A stretch of 60,000 nt of DNA from Chrysomallon squamiferum (lineage: Eukaryota; Mollusca; Gastropoda; Neomphalida; Peltospiridae), in assembly GCA_012295275.1 (NCBI GenBank), contig CM022666.1, positions 10,013,002 through 10,073,001 of the forward strand, in the 5' to 3' direction. The notes below the pieces were generated by a model. It saw nothing but the letters and a program-made list of their open reading frames with translations. It was not told the origin of the DNA and ran no database searches. The translations under genes and the position numbers were made by a program. How positions within the stretch are numbered: the first letter of the stretch is position 1; every line of letters begins with the position of its first letter. Shown here in pieces: positions 1 through 12,210 of this stretch.

Positions 1-478
1 ATAATATTTATTTTTATTTTTATAAGCTTTAATATATTAAGGGGAAAAACATATACAATGTACATGTGACCATTTGGACAAGAAAAGTTATTTAAAATAT
101 TTCTTCGAGGTAAAACAGTGTGAGTATACACATTACATATTAATTTGAATTTTATCATCATTTGTTTCTTTAACTCAGGATTGAATATCTACCAACTGTA
201 GAAAGGTTATATTGAATATATATAGAAAGATATATTCTACATAGTTTTTTTGAAATGATAAATAACCTTAAAAATATTAATGATTTTTTTTTATATATAT
301 TTGGCAAATGACACAGGGCTAAATATATGAATTATTACTTGAAAAATATTTGCCCAAATTTTACATTAGTGATCAGAGTTATATACTTTGTGTGTCTGTG
401 TGTGAATAAAATTAGAAGTGATTTATTTAAATTTTATTAATATTATTTTAATAGGTTTAGAACAGCATTCCTGCTTTG

Positions 479-500
479 ATATATATATATATATATATAT
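479..500. repeat. (AT)n microsatellite
   Basis: About eleven AT dinucleotides in an uninterrupted run, followed by an imperfect ctatata extension. Confidence 0.9.
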
Positions 501-723
501 CTATATAATGTTTTTAGATTTGTTATTTTATATGATGATATTTGTTTATTGTTATATAATTATTTATATCACATTTTTACTTGGTTTAAAAATATGTCAT
601 AACAAGTAAAAACTACAGCTGTTCAGTACAAAATGTTGTGTATAAAGTCACAATCAGCAAATTTCAACTCTTATACTATTGTTTATTGCCTATTGAAATT
701 TATTAAAAAGAATTGAAAAAAAA

Positions 724-724
<1 letters not shown>

Positions 725-757
<33 letters not shown>
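725..757. repeat. (CA)n microsatellite
   Basis: About fifteen uninterrupted CA dinucleotides preceded by an A-rich tract, a common animal microsatellite context. Confidence 0.95.
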
Positions 758-759
<2 letters not shown>

Positions 760-1731
760 ACATGTAATAACATAACCCATACAAAATGACAGTAAAGCTA
801 TAAATATTATATAACAATTTTTTCAGTAAATATGAAAACATTTTAATAAGAATGTATATCATCTGCTAATGTAAACACTGTACTAAGAACAGAACAGCAC
901 ATACCATAATCTTTGATATTTCCTTTAAATATTCATTAATATAAATTCAACAGTGGCTATAATTTTAATTAGAAATGTATGTATAATCATAGAATTATTC
1001 CATCAAGCTTTATAAAATTGATTGAAAATATTTAACAATATTTTAAGGATGTTTACTGACAAATGTATATAAAAAAAAAATCGGTTGTCATTCCATGAGC
1101 AATTCCAGTCAACTATCAATATGTTCAGTGAAAACTGTGGCCAATCAGCCCAGTAGATTATCTTATTTCTAGCTTTCTAATATCAGTTTTATAAAGTATC
1201 TTCATTGGATTTCCTTCATATTTTAAATTTTTTAATTTTTTTTTTTTTTTTGAATGGTATCTTTACTTCTTAGTGATTTTCATGTTCAACTATTTTAATT
1301 CTGTTTCCTGGGAATGCAATAATGGCACCTCAGCTGTATTCTCAGAAACCAGATTAAATTAGATTATTCAAGCCATACTTTATTATCTCTGCTGTAAGTT
1401 TCTTTATTTTTAAAATTAATAAATCACAACATCACTACTCTACTGTATACCAAGATAATTCAACCATTACAGGCAGCCATAATTGACGTGTTTAAAACAC
1501 TGATGTCTTACCATTTGTATTTGAGTTGGTTCTCATAAAAAAAATGGGTTGATGCTCATTGCTGGGAATAGCTCATGGAGCAACAGGTATTTCTCTCCAG
1601 CATCATTTTAATGCAGTGACAAATGGAACTCAGCTCATAACAACATTACAGACTGTTTGGTTCTTTTTAACTAAAATTAAAACTTAAATTGTTATCTGGA
1701 ATTTCAGTTTAGCTTCCCAAATTTATGCCAG

Positions 1732-1755
1732 AAAAAAAAAAAAAAAAAAAAAAAA
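1732..1755. repeat. Poly-A tract (A24)
   Basis: Twenty-four consecutive A residues. No recognisable retroposon body lies directly upstream, so I do not claim it as a SINE or LINE tail. Confidence 0.9.
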
Positions 1756-1857
1756 CTCACAAAAATAGAAAAATAAGTATTGCCAACCAACACAAATTCT
1801 GACTATATAGAAATCTTCTCATTGTATGTTGCTGGTATTTAATTTATTTATTTACTT

Positions 1858-1898
1858 GTTATTATTATTATTATTATTTAATTTTTTATTATTATTAT

Positions 1899-1935
<37 letters not shown>

Positions 1936-1940
1936 TTATT
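1858..1940. repeat. (ATT)n / (TTTA)n low-complexity tract
   Basis: Imperfect ATT trinucleotides with interspersed TTTA tetramers over about 80 bp. Confidence 0.9.
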
Positions 1941-2950
1941 CTTTTCTATCACTATATAGTTGTGCTTAGGTATTTCTGAATCTTCTTGTTATAAATTTAA
2001 TAGAAATATTCTTGTAAGTTGCTGTTCAGGGAATTCAGAATATCTTGTCTCTGCTATTTGCTTAAGATTAATGGAAGTATTTCTCAATTCTATCAGTAAC
2101 AGGATATTCTTGCATATTTATATATCCATGTAAATTTCATAGAAACTTTCTATTCTTTAGCTTGCTGTCCTGGGAATTCAGAATAAATGCACCATCCTGT
2201 TTGCCCAGAACTGAAAGTTAATGGAAATAACTAATTTCTGGGATTTTATTTTTATATATTTTTTTTTATATATAAATTTTTTTATACCCATCTTTTATTG
2301 TCTCTTGCTGATTTCTGAATTAAAATATCTTCTGTTCTGCTTAACAGACTGAAATTTAATGAGTTATTTCATAAATCTAACCTCCATTATTTTTACTGCA
2401 ACTTGCTGTTCTGGGAATTCAGAACAACTGCCCCATGCTGTCTGCCCAGAACTGAAAGTTATTGGGACAGAAATTACTCTGAGGATGGTTCTTGGATTTT
2501 ACTATAAGTTCTATTTAATGCTTCAGCTTAATGTCTGAGAATTCTGTGACTCTTCATATACTCCGAACAAATTAACTAGATACACCACTATTCTGTCATA
2601 TTGTAGATTGTTCTGGTATTACAGTTTTCATTATTCATTCTGTTTCAAATTCTTTGCTCAGAATTGTTTTCATATTGCAGTCTTTTGTCTTCTTAAACCA
2701 AGATCCAAATAACAGTTTTGTTAGGTTACAGGCCAGTAAAATATTTTCAAGATAATACTTGGTAAACACCTTGTAATCTTGAAAAGTAAGATTCTTGGAA
2801 AAATTAACCAGAAAAATTTAACTCCTTGTGAGAAATGCTCAGTGTTTATAGTTATTTTTATTTATTTATTTAGTGTTTTGATATAGATACATTTTTATTT
2901 ATTTTTGTGGGAAATTCTAAATTTCTAAAAACAAAATTTATCTCCTCTAT

Positions 2951-2978
2951 TTTGTTTTGTTTTGTTTTGTTTCGTTTT
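2951..2978. repeat. (TTTTG)n microsatellite
   Basis: About five TTTTG pentamers, the last changed to TTTCG. Confidence 0.9.
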
Positions 2979-3185
2979 TATGTCTATTTTTATGATAATA
3001 CTTTTTATTGTTAGCATTTTGTTACAATGCTAAATTTCATTTATTTCTTTACTCAAAATATATCTTTTAAATGCATATCTTTGTAAATAGTATATTTTTA
3101 TTGTTAATCATTACTGTACACATAAAATATGTTTTATTTTGCTATGAGCTTCCGTGGTTATTTCAAATTTCATTCCAATCATTTT

Positions 3186-3211
3186 TTATTTATTTATTTA
3201 TTTATTTATTT
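3186..3211. repeat. (TTTA)n microsatellite
   Basis: About six TTTA tetramers. A second mixed ATT/TTTA tract lies at about 3332-3369. Confidence 0.9.
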
Positions 3212-3719
3212 TAAACAAAAACATCTATATTTTTAAATATATAATTTCTGTTGTAAAACAATCTTTCTGCTGTTATGTTGATATTTTAATAATATTTATC
3301 TTAATGTTTTAAATTTGTTTGACTAATTTTAGTATTATTATTATTGCTATTATTTATTTATTTATTTATGAAAGAAAATAAGCAGGAGTATTTGATTACA
3401 GTACTTGACAATAAAATACTTGTGAAAAATTAAATTTTTTATAGCAGTACGAATGACAAGCATTACTTAGAATTTTCATTTTTACATATGTTTATAAAAA
3501 CTGAAAGTATTAATAACCAAATTAATCTTGGGAACTGGGTATCATCCAAACTTGCAAGAAACATTTTCAACACATTCATTTAAAATGAGTTTTTAAATGA
3601 AGATCTTCTTCCTATTTTGGATTGGAAGGTGATCAGAAACAACTATTATCACTTTATCCATGAATATAAAACTTTGAAAAAAGCTTATGAAAAACATTAT
3701 GTTAAAAGAGACTTTTATG

Positions 3720-4357
3720 GCAGATAAAGAGATAATAAGTGTCTATTTCCATCTTGAAGGATACTGCAAAAGAGGCTATATCTATGACTTTGGCAGTACC
3801 AAAACTTTTCAATAAACCTTGGTTTACTGATTACTGTAAAGAAGTAATCAAAGAGTTAACAAGACCCTGGAAAGGTTCAAACGAGCCAACTGAGAACAGT
3901 CTGGACACTTATCATATTGCTAGGGCTAAGGTTATGTAAAAATACAGAAAGAAGACATCATGGAAAAAATATATTTCCAGTATCAATTCACAAACATCAA
4001 TCAAATCTGTGTGGAATAGGATCTGAAGGACCAAGGGAAAGGAATGCACTGACACTGGCCACCATTTGTCAATAATAGAGATGTCACATCTCAACGTGAC
4101 ATTGCTAATGTGTTGGCAGATAACTTTTCCCATAATTTTTCTTCTTCTTTCAGTACAGGTTATTTCACATCCGCAGGCTTATTAATTTTTCATCTGAGAA
4201 TGCTGAGGTATGCAATATGCCCTTTGCCCTAGAAGAATTGCAGCATGCTCCACATAGAGCTTATGATACTTCAGCAGGCCCAGATGAAATACTTAAATGT
4301 TTACCCAGCTCTTCTCTCTTGCTTCTTCTAAGCATTTTATATAAAATAAAGCCTTAA
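3720..4357 (+). mobile_element. Degenerate non-LTR retrotransposon (LINE) ORF2 fragment
   Basis: Remnant of a LINE polyprotein covering the linker after the endonuclease and the start of reverse transcriptase. In one frame, 3739-4026, it reads ...KPWFTDYC..., then ARAKVM, a stop at 3937-3939, and SWKKYISSINSQTS...VWNRI before another stop. After a frameshift, RDVTSQRDIANVLADNFSHN is readable around 4078-4135. After a further shift, 4184-4357 gives NFSSENAEV...FALEELQ...TSAGPDEILKCLP...LLLLLS, then a stop. This matches the usual order in jockey/CR1/X-element-like LINEs: a PWF...C linker, a W..Y..SIN block, an IAN.LADNF block, then EL..A....SAGPDEI at the start of the RT. At least two frameshifts and two stops make it dead. 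The catalytic FADD region is absent. Family recognition is from general knowledge of the motif order; the clade is uncertain. Confidence 0.82.
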
Positions 4358-6169
4358 AAGCCCTCAATATTTTAAAAGTTATTGGCAATACTGAATGGGG
4401 AGTTAGACCAACTTTACCAACACATCCTGCACATGACACGATATTTGACAACAAATATGTTAGGTTGATGCAAGGCCAAATGCCATTAAAACATTTGGTC
4501 TTCACATCAGCAAATTTTAACTGCTTCCAACATTGATTTTTCAGACATTTGGAAACATTTATACATTTTGTTATTCCATCATGGTGTGTTAAGCTACAAG
4601 CATTGTGCTGGATTTTGTGCATCTTAGAAAAGGTGACTCAGATCCTATTATTTATCAACTTTTCACATATCTAAACTTTCATACATTGTTTTTTTTTCAG
4701 TCACATGTTAATCTTCAGGAGGAAATGGTGTCTTGGAAAACTGGAAGACTGCAAGTGATGATTTAGTGGAGAGGATTGGATTTCTTTTGTTACCCAAGTT
4801 AAGTAATGATTCAGAGAAAACTTATATAAATTAAAATGAATGAAAGGAAAGAAATTTATAAAAATGACTCATCTATAAACTCAAACTGTATACTTATAAT
4901 AACTTGTATAGTCACAAACAAAATTAATTTATTTTATTAATAGTGGTTAAACCTGACTGAATGTAAATATAGAGTACTTAAAACCACACGAACCGATGTG
5001 CCACATATACCGCACTTCTACATGACACACATGCACGTACAGATACATATAGAAAAAATAACAAACATCTTAAATGACACAACACAAAACATGCAAACAC
5101 ACATTAACACAGACACACAGTAAAGAATTTCTTCACATCTTGCATCTGAATTAAAACTAAGGAATTGTATAATAAATGATACAGCTTAATGCAGTTAGGA
5201 AATGTATATGTAGGATTTTTGAAATAAGTTTGAATTTCTTTATTTTAGGAGGCACCTAATGAAAAAAGAGGATAAAACAATTTCAAAGATATTTCAGCAA
5301 CTTAAAAATAATTTGGGTAACTTAATTTAAATACCTTTCACTCAAAATAAAAAAAATAAAAAAATTATAAATAAATAACAGTAATATATAAATATAAATA
5401 AATCTCTTTGTTTTGAATATCTTTAGAATTAGTTTAGAATGAATGTTTTTCTTTTTATATTGGAATAAGACTTACTTACTAGCTTCTCATGTTTAATTTT
5501 AAACTTATTTCATAATAATAATTAGTAAGAGTAAAGCAAATAGTCTTTTTTACATCAAGTTAAGAACTAAATATATTCATACTTAAATTATTATTTACAT
5601 TTTTGATTTTAATCTTTCACAGGATTAAAGTATTTTTTAATTCAACTCAACTAGAATTTGTAAACAAATAGAACCTTAAAATTATAAGAGTTTATGAAAT
5701 AAAATAATAAATATTTCTCAATGAGATATAAAAAATAAAACATTAAAAAAAGTAAAAAACAAAAAGACTTGTAACAAAACAAAATTATAATACCTTATTT
5801 TCTCACAATTGTAGTACACATCTAAGAGATTTGCTTTCATCCATAATCCTATGTTCCTTATTTAGCAGATAAGGAACAAACATCTGTGAAATGAAAACAT
5901 TCCTTTGCAGAATCAAAGAATTACTTAAGACTAAATGAAAAGAAGAAAAAAAAAAAAAAAAAATAATAGTAACAATAATGCGAAAAACTTCTAGCAAAAA
6001 GTAAATGAAAGTTTGTTTAAATTTTCAGAATTCGTTGTTGATATTTAGAGTTCAAAATAAAATGTTCTTTCAATTGCATTTATTATCTGATATCTTAACT
6101 TTCATACAATATTTCATCATCTTTCAGAGTCAAGGCTAAATTACCAGTATGAAATACTGAATTGGAAAA
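4358..6169. other. AT-rich non-coding region
   Basis: No gene is recognised. The short frames here (for example 4293-4622 on the minus strand) have no recognisable domain. Short A-tracts and acaca-rich segments occur near 4980-5120, and an A18 tract lies at 5946-5963. The last part, from about 6126, grades into the GAT/ATC-rich spacer sequence that starts the module array. Confidence 0.7.
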
Positions 6170-6476
6170 CTGCAACACCATCATCACCATCATGATAAAA
6201 ATGAATCAAAAGAATTATCATGATGATTATAGTACTGAGGGTACATCATCTTCATGAAAATAAAATGAAATAATTAATAGTAATAATATTAATAGTGATA
6301 GTTGTGATAATGACAGTATTAAAGTTAACTGAAAACATCATCTTCATCGTCAAAGAGAATGTAAGAACAATGATATGATTATAACAATAAGAGTAATACT
6401 ATTAATGGTGGAATTAATTTTGTATTTAACTGTTTGTTAAATGAAATACTGACATTTTTTGGATTTGTTTTCACAG

Positions 6477-6683
6477 GATCACAGGAATACACAGATGAAA
6501 TGAGGAATGGGTTTTTATATTTTTCGGGGGTTGCCGGCATTTGGGTGGGCGTGTATGCATTTTAATGTAGGCATCAGATTGTTAGTACTGATGTCTACAG
6601 ATGAATGTTCTGCTTTATAATCCGTAGGTCTCATAGGTGAAGAAGGTGAAAGAATGCTGCAGGAGAAAGACATGACACAAAAG
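6477..6683 (+). repeat. Exon-like module A, copy 1
   Basis: 207 bp. Acceptor-like gtttTCACAG precedes it and GGTAAAGAG follows. Contains the GGGGGTTGCCGGCATTTGGG stretch typical of the 207-bp form. Stops occur in all frames. Confidence 0.75.
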
Positions 6684-7053
6684 GTAAAGAGAAATGCCTG
6701 TACATTTTTAGAAGAAGATTAATAAAAAAAAAAAGTATTGGCTTTATAAAAAGTAATTAAAAGAAGTGAGATAAGATAAAATAAAATAAAATAAAATAAA
6801 GTGATAAGAACAACAACAACAATAATAGTAACAACTATAATTGCATTACTGAAAATGAGAATAATAAAGAGAATAACAACAAGAACAACAACTACAACAA
6901 CAGCATCATGAACATCTTCATCATCAAAGAGAATAAGTGTTATGATGATGATGATAATAAAAACAGTAACACTAGTAATGATGGAATTATTTTTTTATTT
7001 GTTTTAAAGTTTGTTAGATGAAATACTGACATTTCTACGTTTTCTTTTCTAAT

Positions 7054-7142
7054 GATGACAAGAGTAAACTGAGGATGAGAATCTACATATGCGTCTCCTG
7101 TTTAAGAATGATGAATCTTCTGCATAGGACATCTCGTAAATG
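7054..7142 (+). repeat. Exon-like module B, copy 1 (acceptor lost)
   Basis: 89 bp, starting GATGACAAG and ending TCGTAAATG before GTAAACAG. The acceptor is broken: cttttctAAT where the intact copy at 10741 has CAG. The frame starting at GAT is open throughout. Confidence 0.72.
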
Positions 7143-7317
7143 GTAAACAGAAATACCTCTACATTTTGTTAAGAAGAAATTAATAAAAGGTGAAAAATAA
7201 AATTATTTGCTCTAGAAAAAGTAATTAATATGAAATGAAATAAATTAATGGTAATAAAAATTATAATAGTGATAATGATAATAATGAATTTATTAAAACA
7301 GTAATAATGATGACATT

Positions 7318-7341
7318 ATCATCATCATCATCATCATCATT
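7318..7341. repeat. (ATC)n microsatellite in spacer
   Basis: About eight ATC units in the B-C spacer. The same spacer has only about three units at about 8703, 12385 and 13758, so the tract has changed length between array copies. Confidence 0.85.
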
Positions 7342-7473
7342 ATTTAAGAGAATAATAAGAATTATGATGATGATGATAGTAAAGAGGGTAACACTAGTAA
7401 TTATGGAATTATTTGTATTTGTTTTAAAGATTGTTAAATGAAACATTGACATTTCTGCAGTTTATTTACTCAA

Positions 7474-7557
7474 GATGAGAAGAGGAAACTGAAGAGGAGA
7501 ATCTACACATGCATCTTCAGCTTAAGAATGCTGCAGGAGCAGGACATCAGCTAAATG
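7474..7557 (+). repeat. Exon-like module C, copy 1 (acceptor altered)
   Basis: 84 bp, GATGAGAAGAGG to CTAAATG, then GTAAACAGG. The site before it reads tttactCAA instead of CAG. One TAA sits next to last in the otherwise open GAT frame. Confidence 0.72.
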
Positions 7558-7864
7558 GTAAACAGGAATGCCTGTACATTTTATGAAGAAGAAATTAAGA
7601 AAAAGTGAAAATTAAAAATATTTGCTTTAAGTAAAGTAATGAAAATAAAATGAAATAATTAATAGTAATAATATTAATAGTGATAGTTGTGATAATGACA
7701 GTATTAAAGTTAACTGAAAGCATCATATTCATCGTCAAAGAGAATGTAAGAACAATGATATGATTATAACAATAAGAGTAATACTATTAATGGTGTAATT
7801 AATTTTGTACTTGTTTAAGTGTTTTTAAATGAAATACTGACATTTTTTGGATTTGTTTTCACAG

Positions 7865-8070
7865 GATCACAGGAATACAAAGATGAAATCAGGAATGGGT
7901 TTTTCATTTTCTGGGTGTTGCCGGCATTTGGGTTTAGGTATATGCATTTTAATGTAGGCATCAGATTGTTAGTACTGATGTCTACAGATGAATGTTCTGC
8001 TTTATAATCCGTAGGTCTCATAGGTGAAGAAGGTGAAAGAATGCTGCAGGAGAAAGACATGACACAAAAG
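7865..8070 (+). repeat. Exon-like module A, copy 2
   Basis: 206 bp, one base shorter than copy 1 in the T-rich run before GCCGGCATTTGG. Acceptor TTTTCACAG and donor GTAAAGAG are intact. Confidence 0.75.
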
Positions 8071-8439
8071 GTAAAGAGAAATGCCTGTACATTTTTAGAA
8101 GAAGATTAATAAAAAAAATAAAAGTATTGGCTTTATAAAAAGTAATTAAAAGAAGTGAGATAAGATAAAATAAAATAAAATAAAATAAAGTGATTAGAAC
8201 AACAACAACAATAATAGTAACAACTATAATTGCATTACTGAAAATGAGAATAATAAAGAGAATAACAACAAGAACAACAACTACAACAACAGCATCATGA
8301 ACATCTTCATCATCAAAGAGAATAAGTGTTATGATGATGATGATAAAAACGGTAACACTAGTAATGATGGAATTATTTTTTTATTTGTTTTAAAGTTTGT
8401 TAGATGAAATACTGACATTTCTACGTTTTCTTTTCTAAT

Positions 8440-8528
8440 GATGACAAGAGTAAACTGAGGATGAGAATCTACATATGCGTCTCCTGTTTAAGAATGATGC
8501 ATCTTCTGCATAGGACATCTCGTAAATG
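8440..8528 (+). repeat. Exon-like module B, copy 2 (acceptor lost)
   Basis: 89 bp. Shares the AAT acceptor change with the copy at 7054, so the two descend from the same mutated module. Confidence 0.72.
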
Positions 8529-8847
8529 GTAAACAGAAATACCTCTACATTTTGTTAAGAAGAAATTAATAAAAAGTGAAAAATAAAATTATTTGCTCTA
8601 GAAAAAGTAATTAATATGAAATGAAATAAATTAATGGTAATAAAAATTATAATAGTGATAATGATAATAATGAATTTATTAAAACAGTAATAACGATGAC
8701 ATTATCATCATCATTATTTAAGAGAATAATAAGAATTATGATGATGATGATAGTAAAGAGGGTAACACTAGTAATTATGGAATTATTTGTATTTGTTTTA
8801 AAGATTGTTAAATGAAACATTGACATTTCTGCAGTTTATTTACTCAG

Positions 8848-8931
8848 GATGAGAAGAGGAAACTGAAGAGGAGAATCTACACATGCATCTTCAGCTTAAG
8901 AATGCTGCAGGAGCAGGACATCAGCTAAATG
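8848..8931 (+). repeat. Exon-like module C, copy 2
   Basis: 84 bp with intact acceptor tttactCAG and donor GTAAACAGG. Confidence 0.74.
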
Positions 8932-9235
8932 GTAAACAGGAATGCCTGTACATTTTATGAAGAAGAAATTAAGAAAAAGTGAAAATTAAAAATACTTGCT
9001 TTAAATAAAGTAATGAAAATAAAATGAAATAATTAGTAGTAATAATATTAATAGTGATAGTTGTGATAATGACAGTATTAAAGTTAACTGAAAACATCAT
9101 CTTCATCGTCAAAGAGAATGTAAGAACAATGATATGATTATAACAATAAGAGTAATACTATTAATGGTGGAATTAATTTTGTATTTAACTGTTTGTTAAA
9201 TGAAATACTGACATTTTTTGGATTTGTTTTCACAG

Positions 9236-9442
9236 GATCACAGGAATACACAGATGAAATGAGGAATGGGTTTTTATATTTTTCGGGGGTTGCCGGCATT
9301 TGGGTGGGCGTGTATGCATTTTAATGTAGGCATCAGATTGTTAGTACTGATGTCTACAGATGAATGTTCTGCTTTATAATCCGTAGGTCTCATAGGTGAA
9401 GAAGGTGAAAGAATGCTGCAGGAGAAAGACATGACACGAAAG
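9236..9442 (+). repeat. Exon-like module A, copy 3
   Basis: 207 bp, ending ACACGAAAG before GTAAAGAG. The CGAAAG variant is shared only with the copy at 14290, marking the large duplication. Confidence 0.75.
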
Positions 9443-9812
9443 GTAAAGAGAAATGCCTGTACATTTTTAGAAGAAGATTAATAAAACATAAAAGTATTGG
9501 CTTTATAAGAAGTAATTTAAAGAAGTGAGATAAGATAAAATAAAATAAAATAAAATAAAGTGATAATAACAACAACAACAATAATAGTAACAACAATAAT
9601 GGCAGTACTGAAAATGAGAATAATAAAGAGAATAACAACAAGAACGACAACTAGAACAACAACATCACGAATATTTTCATCATCAAAGAGAATAAGTGTT
9701 ATGATGATGATGATAATAAAAAGGATAAAACTAGTATTGATGGAATTATTGCTTTATTTGTTTTAAAGTTTGTTAAATGAAATACTGACATTCCTACGGT
9801 TTGTTTTCCCAG

Positions 9813-9988
9813 GACGACAAGTGGAAAATGAAGACCAGAATACGCAGAAGAAGACTGTTAAGAGTGTTTCATTTTCCTTGGTTTTCTGGCATTTGAGTTG
9901 GAGTGTATGCATTTACCTTAGACATACTGATGTCTACACATGCACCTCCTGCTTAAGAATGCTGCAGCAGAAGGACATCATCTAAATG
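9813..9988 (+). repeat. Exon-like module D, copy 1
   Basis: 176 bp after a strong acceptor-like gtttgttttCCCAG, and before GTAAACAG. Starts GACGACAAGTGG. Longer than B, C and E because of a middle segment (CATTTTCCTTGGTTTTCTGG...) that parallels the middle of class A. Stops interrupt all frames. Confidence 0.75.
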
Positions 9989-10320
9989 GTAAACAGAAAT
10001 GTCTGTACATTTTGTGAATAAGAAATTAACAAAAGCTGAAAAATACAAATATTTGCTTTACAAAAAGTAATTAAAAGAAAATGAAATAAATTAAGAGTAA
10101 TAAAAAGGAATAGTGATAGTTATGAGAATGACAATAATGAAGTGATCAAGAACAATAACAATGATGACACCATCGTCATCATCATCATGAAAGAGAATAA
10201 TAACAATTATCATGATGATGATAGTAATGAGGGTAACACTAGTAATGATGGAATTAATTTTGTATTTGTTTTAATGTTTGTTAAATGAAATATTGACATT
10301 TCTACAGTTTCTTTTCTCAG

Positions 10321-10404
10321 GATTAGAAGAGGAAACTCAAGACGAGAATCTGCACATGCATCTTCTGCTTAAGAATGATGCAGTAGAACGACATCACCTA
10401 AATG
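10321..10404 (+). repeat. Exon-like module E, copy 1
   Basis: 84 bp, GATTAGAAGAGG to CTAAATG. Canonical acceptor tttcttttctCAG and donor GTAAACAAA. Same length as C but with extra stops (TAG at codon 2). Confidence 0.75.
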
Positions 10405-10740
10405 GTAAACAAAAATGCCTGTATATTTCGTGAAAAACAAATTAATAAACATTGTTAAATAAAAATATTTGATTTAAATAAAGTAATGAAAGTAAAATGA
10501 TATAAACTAATAGTAATAAAATAATAATGGTGATAGTAGTGATAATGACAATAATGAAGTTATCAAGAACAATAACAATGATGACATCAACATCATCATC
10601 ATCATGATCAAAACGAATAAAAAGAATTGTTATGATGATGATAGTAATGAGGGTAACACTACTAATGGTGGAATTAATTTTGTATTTGTTTTAATGTTTG
10701 TTAAATGAAATACTGATATTTCTACGTTTTCTTTTCTCAG

Positions 10741-10829
10741 GATGACAAGAGTAAACTGAGGATGAGAATCTACATATGCGTCTCCTGTTTAAGAATGATG
10801 CATCTTCTGCATAGGACATCTCGTAAATG
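10741..10829 (+). repeat. Exon-like module B, copy 3 (intact acceptor)
   Basis: 89 bp. The only B copy whose upstream site is a full cttttctCAG; others read AAT or AAG. Donor GTAAACAG. Confidence 0.75.
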
Positions 10830-11002
10830 GTAAACAGAAATACATCTCCATTTTGTTAAGAAGAAATTAATTAAAAGTGAAAAATAAAATTGTTTGCTCT
10901 ACAAAAAGTAATTGATAATGGTAATAAAAATTATAATAATAAAAAAATAATATAATGAGATAATGATAATAATGAATTTATTAAAACAGTAATAATGATG
11001 AC

Positions 11003-11024
11003 ATCATCATCATCATCATCATCA
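11003..11024. repeat. (ATC)n microsatellite in spacer
   Basis: About seven ATC units, a long allele like the tract at 7318. Confidence 0.85.
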
Positions 11025-11158
11025 TTATTTAAGAGAATAATAAGAATTATGATGATGATGATAGTAAAGAGGGAAACACTAGTAATTATGGAATTATTTG
11101 TATTTGTTTTAAAGATTGTTAAATGAAACATTGACATTTCTGCAGTTTATTTACTCAA

Positions 11159-11242
11159 GATGAGAAGAGGAAACTGAAGAGGAGAATCTACACATGCATC
11201 TTCAGCTTAAGAATGCTGCAGGAGCAGGACATCAGCTAAATG
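11159..11242 (+). repeat. Exon-like module C, copy 3 (acceptor altered)
   Basis: 84 bp. Preceded by tttactCAA as in the copy at 7474; donor GTAAACAGG. Confidence 0.72.
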
Positions 11243-11546
11243 GTAAACAGGAATGCCTGTACATTTTATGAAGAAGAAATTAAGAAAAAGTGAAAATTAA
11301 AAATATTTGCTTTAAGTAAAGTAATGAAAATAAAATGAAATAATTAATAGTAATAATATTAATAGTGATAGTTGTGATAATGACAGTATTAAAGTTAACT
11401 GAAAGCATCATATTCATCGTCAAAGAGAATGTAAGAACAATGATATGATTATAACAATAAGAGTAATACTATTAATGGTGGAATTAATTTTGTACTTTTA
11501 AGTTTTTTAAATGAAATACTGACATTTTTTGGATTTGTTTTCACAG

Positions 11547-11752
11547 GATCACAGGAATACAAAGATGAAATCAGGAATGGGTTTTTCATTTTCTGGGTGT
11601 TGCCGGCATTTGGGTTTAGGTATATGCATTTTAATGTAGGCATCAGATTGTTAGTACTGATGTCTACAGATGAATGTTCTGCTTTATAATCCGTAGGTCT
11701 CATAGGTGAAGAAGGTGAAAGAATGCTGCAGGAGAAAGACATGACACAAAAG
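11547..11752 (+). repeat. Exon-like module A, copy 4
   Basis: 206-bp form, closely matching the copy at 7865. Acceptor TTTTCACAG and donor GTAAAGAG intact. Confidence 0.75.
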
Positions 11753-12121
11753 GTAAAGAGAAATGCCTGTACATTTTTAAAAGAAGATTAATAAAAAAAA
11801 TAAAAGTATTGGCTTTATAAAAAGTAATTAAAAGAAGTGAGATAAGATAAAATAAAATAAAATAAAATAAAGTGATAAGAACAACAACAACAATAATAGT
11901 AACAACTATAATTGCATTACTGAAAATGAGAATAATAAAGAGAATAACAACAAGAACAACAACTACAACAACAGCATCATGAACATCTTCATCATCAAAG
12001 AGAATAAGTGTTATGATGATGATGATAAAAACGGTAACACTAGTAATGATGGAATTATTTTTTTATTTGTTTTACAGTTTGTTAGATGAAATACTGACAT
12101 TTCTACGTTTTCTTTTCTAAG

Positions 12122-12210
12122 GATGACAAGAGTAAACTGAGGATGAGAATCTACATATGCGTCTCCTGTTTAAGAATGATGCATCTTCTGCATAGGACAT
12201 CTCGTAAATG
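12122..12210 (+). repeat. Exon-like module B, copy 4
   Basis: 89 bp. Upstream site reads cttttctAAG, a weaker but still AG-ending acceptor. Confidence 0.73.

Larger units (their letters stand above)
1300..2570 (+). repeat. Diverged short repeat family (about 65-bp motif)
   Basis: A motif of the form TTGCTGTTCTGGGAATTCAG followed by a gcccagaactgaaagttaatgg-like tail recurs. The GGGAATTCAG core starts at about 2029, 2172 and 2413. Weaker relatives lie near 1305 (cctgggaatgcaat with a ccagattaaatt tail), 2308 and 2533. Spacing is irregular, about 100-240 bp, with AT-rich filler between copies. It looks like an old, eroded tandem or dispersed repeat; the family is not recognised. Confidence 0.6.
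1..3719. other. AT-rich non-coding region with simple repeats
   Basis: No convincing exon, RNA gene or promoter is seen here. The DNA is strongly AT-rich with frequent stops in all frames. The 63-codon frame at 418-609 is carried by an (AT)n tract, which gives an IYIYIYIY run, and is not credible. The stretch holds the microsatellites and the diverged short repeat listed separately. It looks like intergenic or intronic animal DNA. Confidence 0.75.

Noticed and set aside
4293-4622. Possible transposase relic on the minus strand (109-codon frame with a WP...L near its middle)
   Set aside because: I compared it with the Tc1/mariner WP..SPDL.P.E..W block, but almost every key position differs, so the similarity is not usable.
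9390-9766. Overlapping frames on both strands (86 codons minus, 68 codons plus), repeated at 14444-14820
   Set aside because: Low-complexity LLLLL and TTTRTTT translations of the GAT/AAC-rich spacer. They recur only because of the 5,054-bp duplication.
11449-11742. Minus-strand frame through module A (97 codons), also at 7815-8060 and 15877-16206
   Set aside because: Splice-like signals point to the plus strand, the 207-bp forms of the module break the frame, and the product has no recognisable domain.
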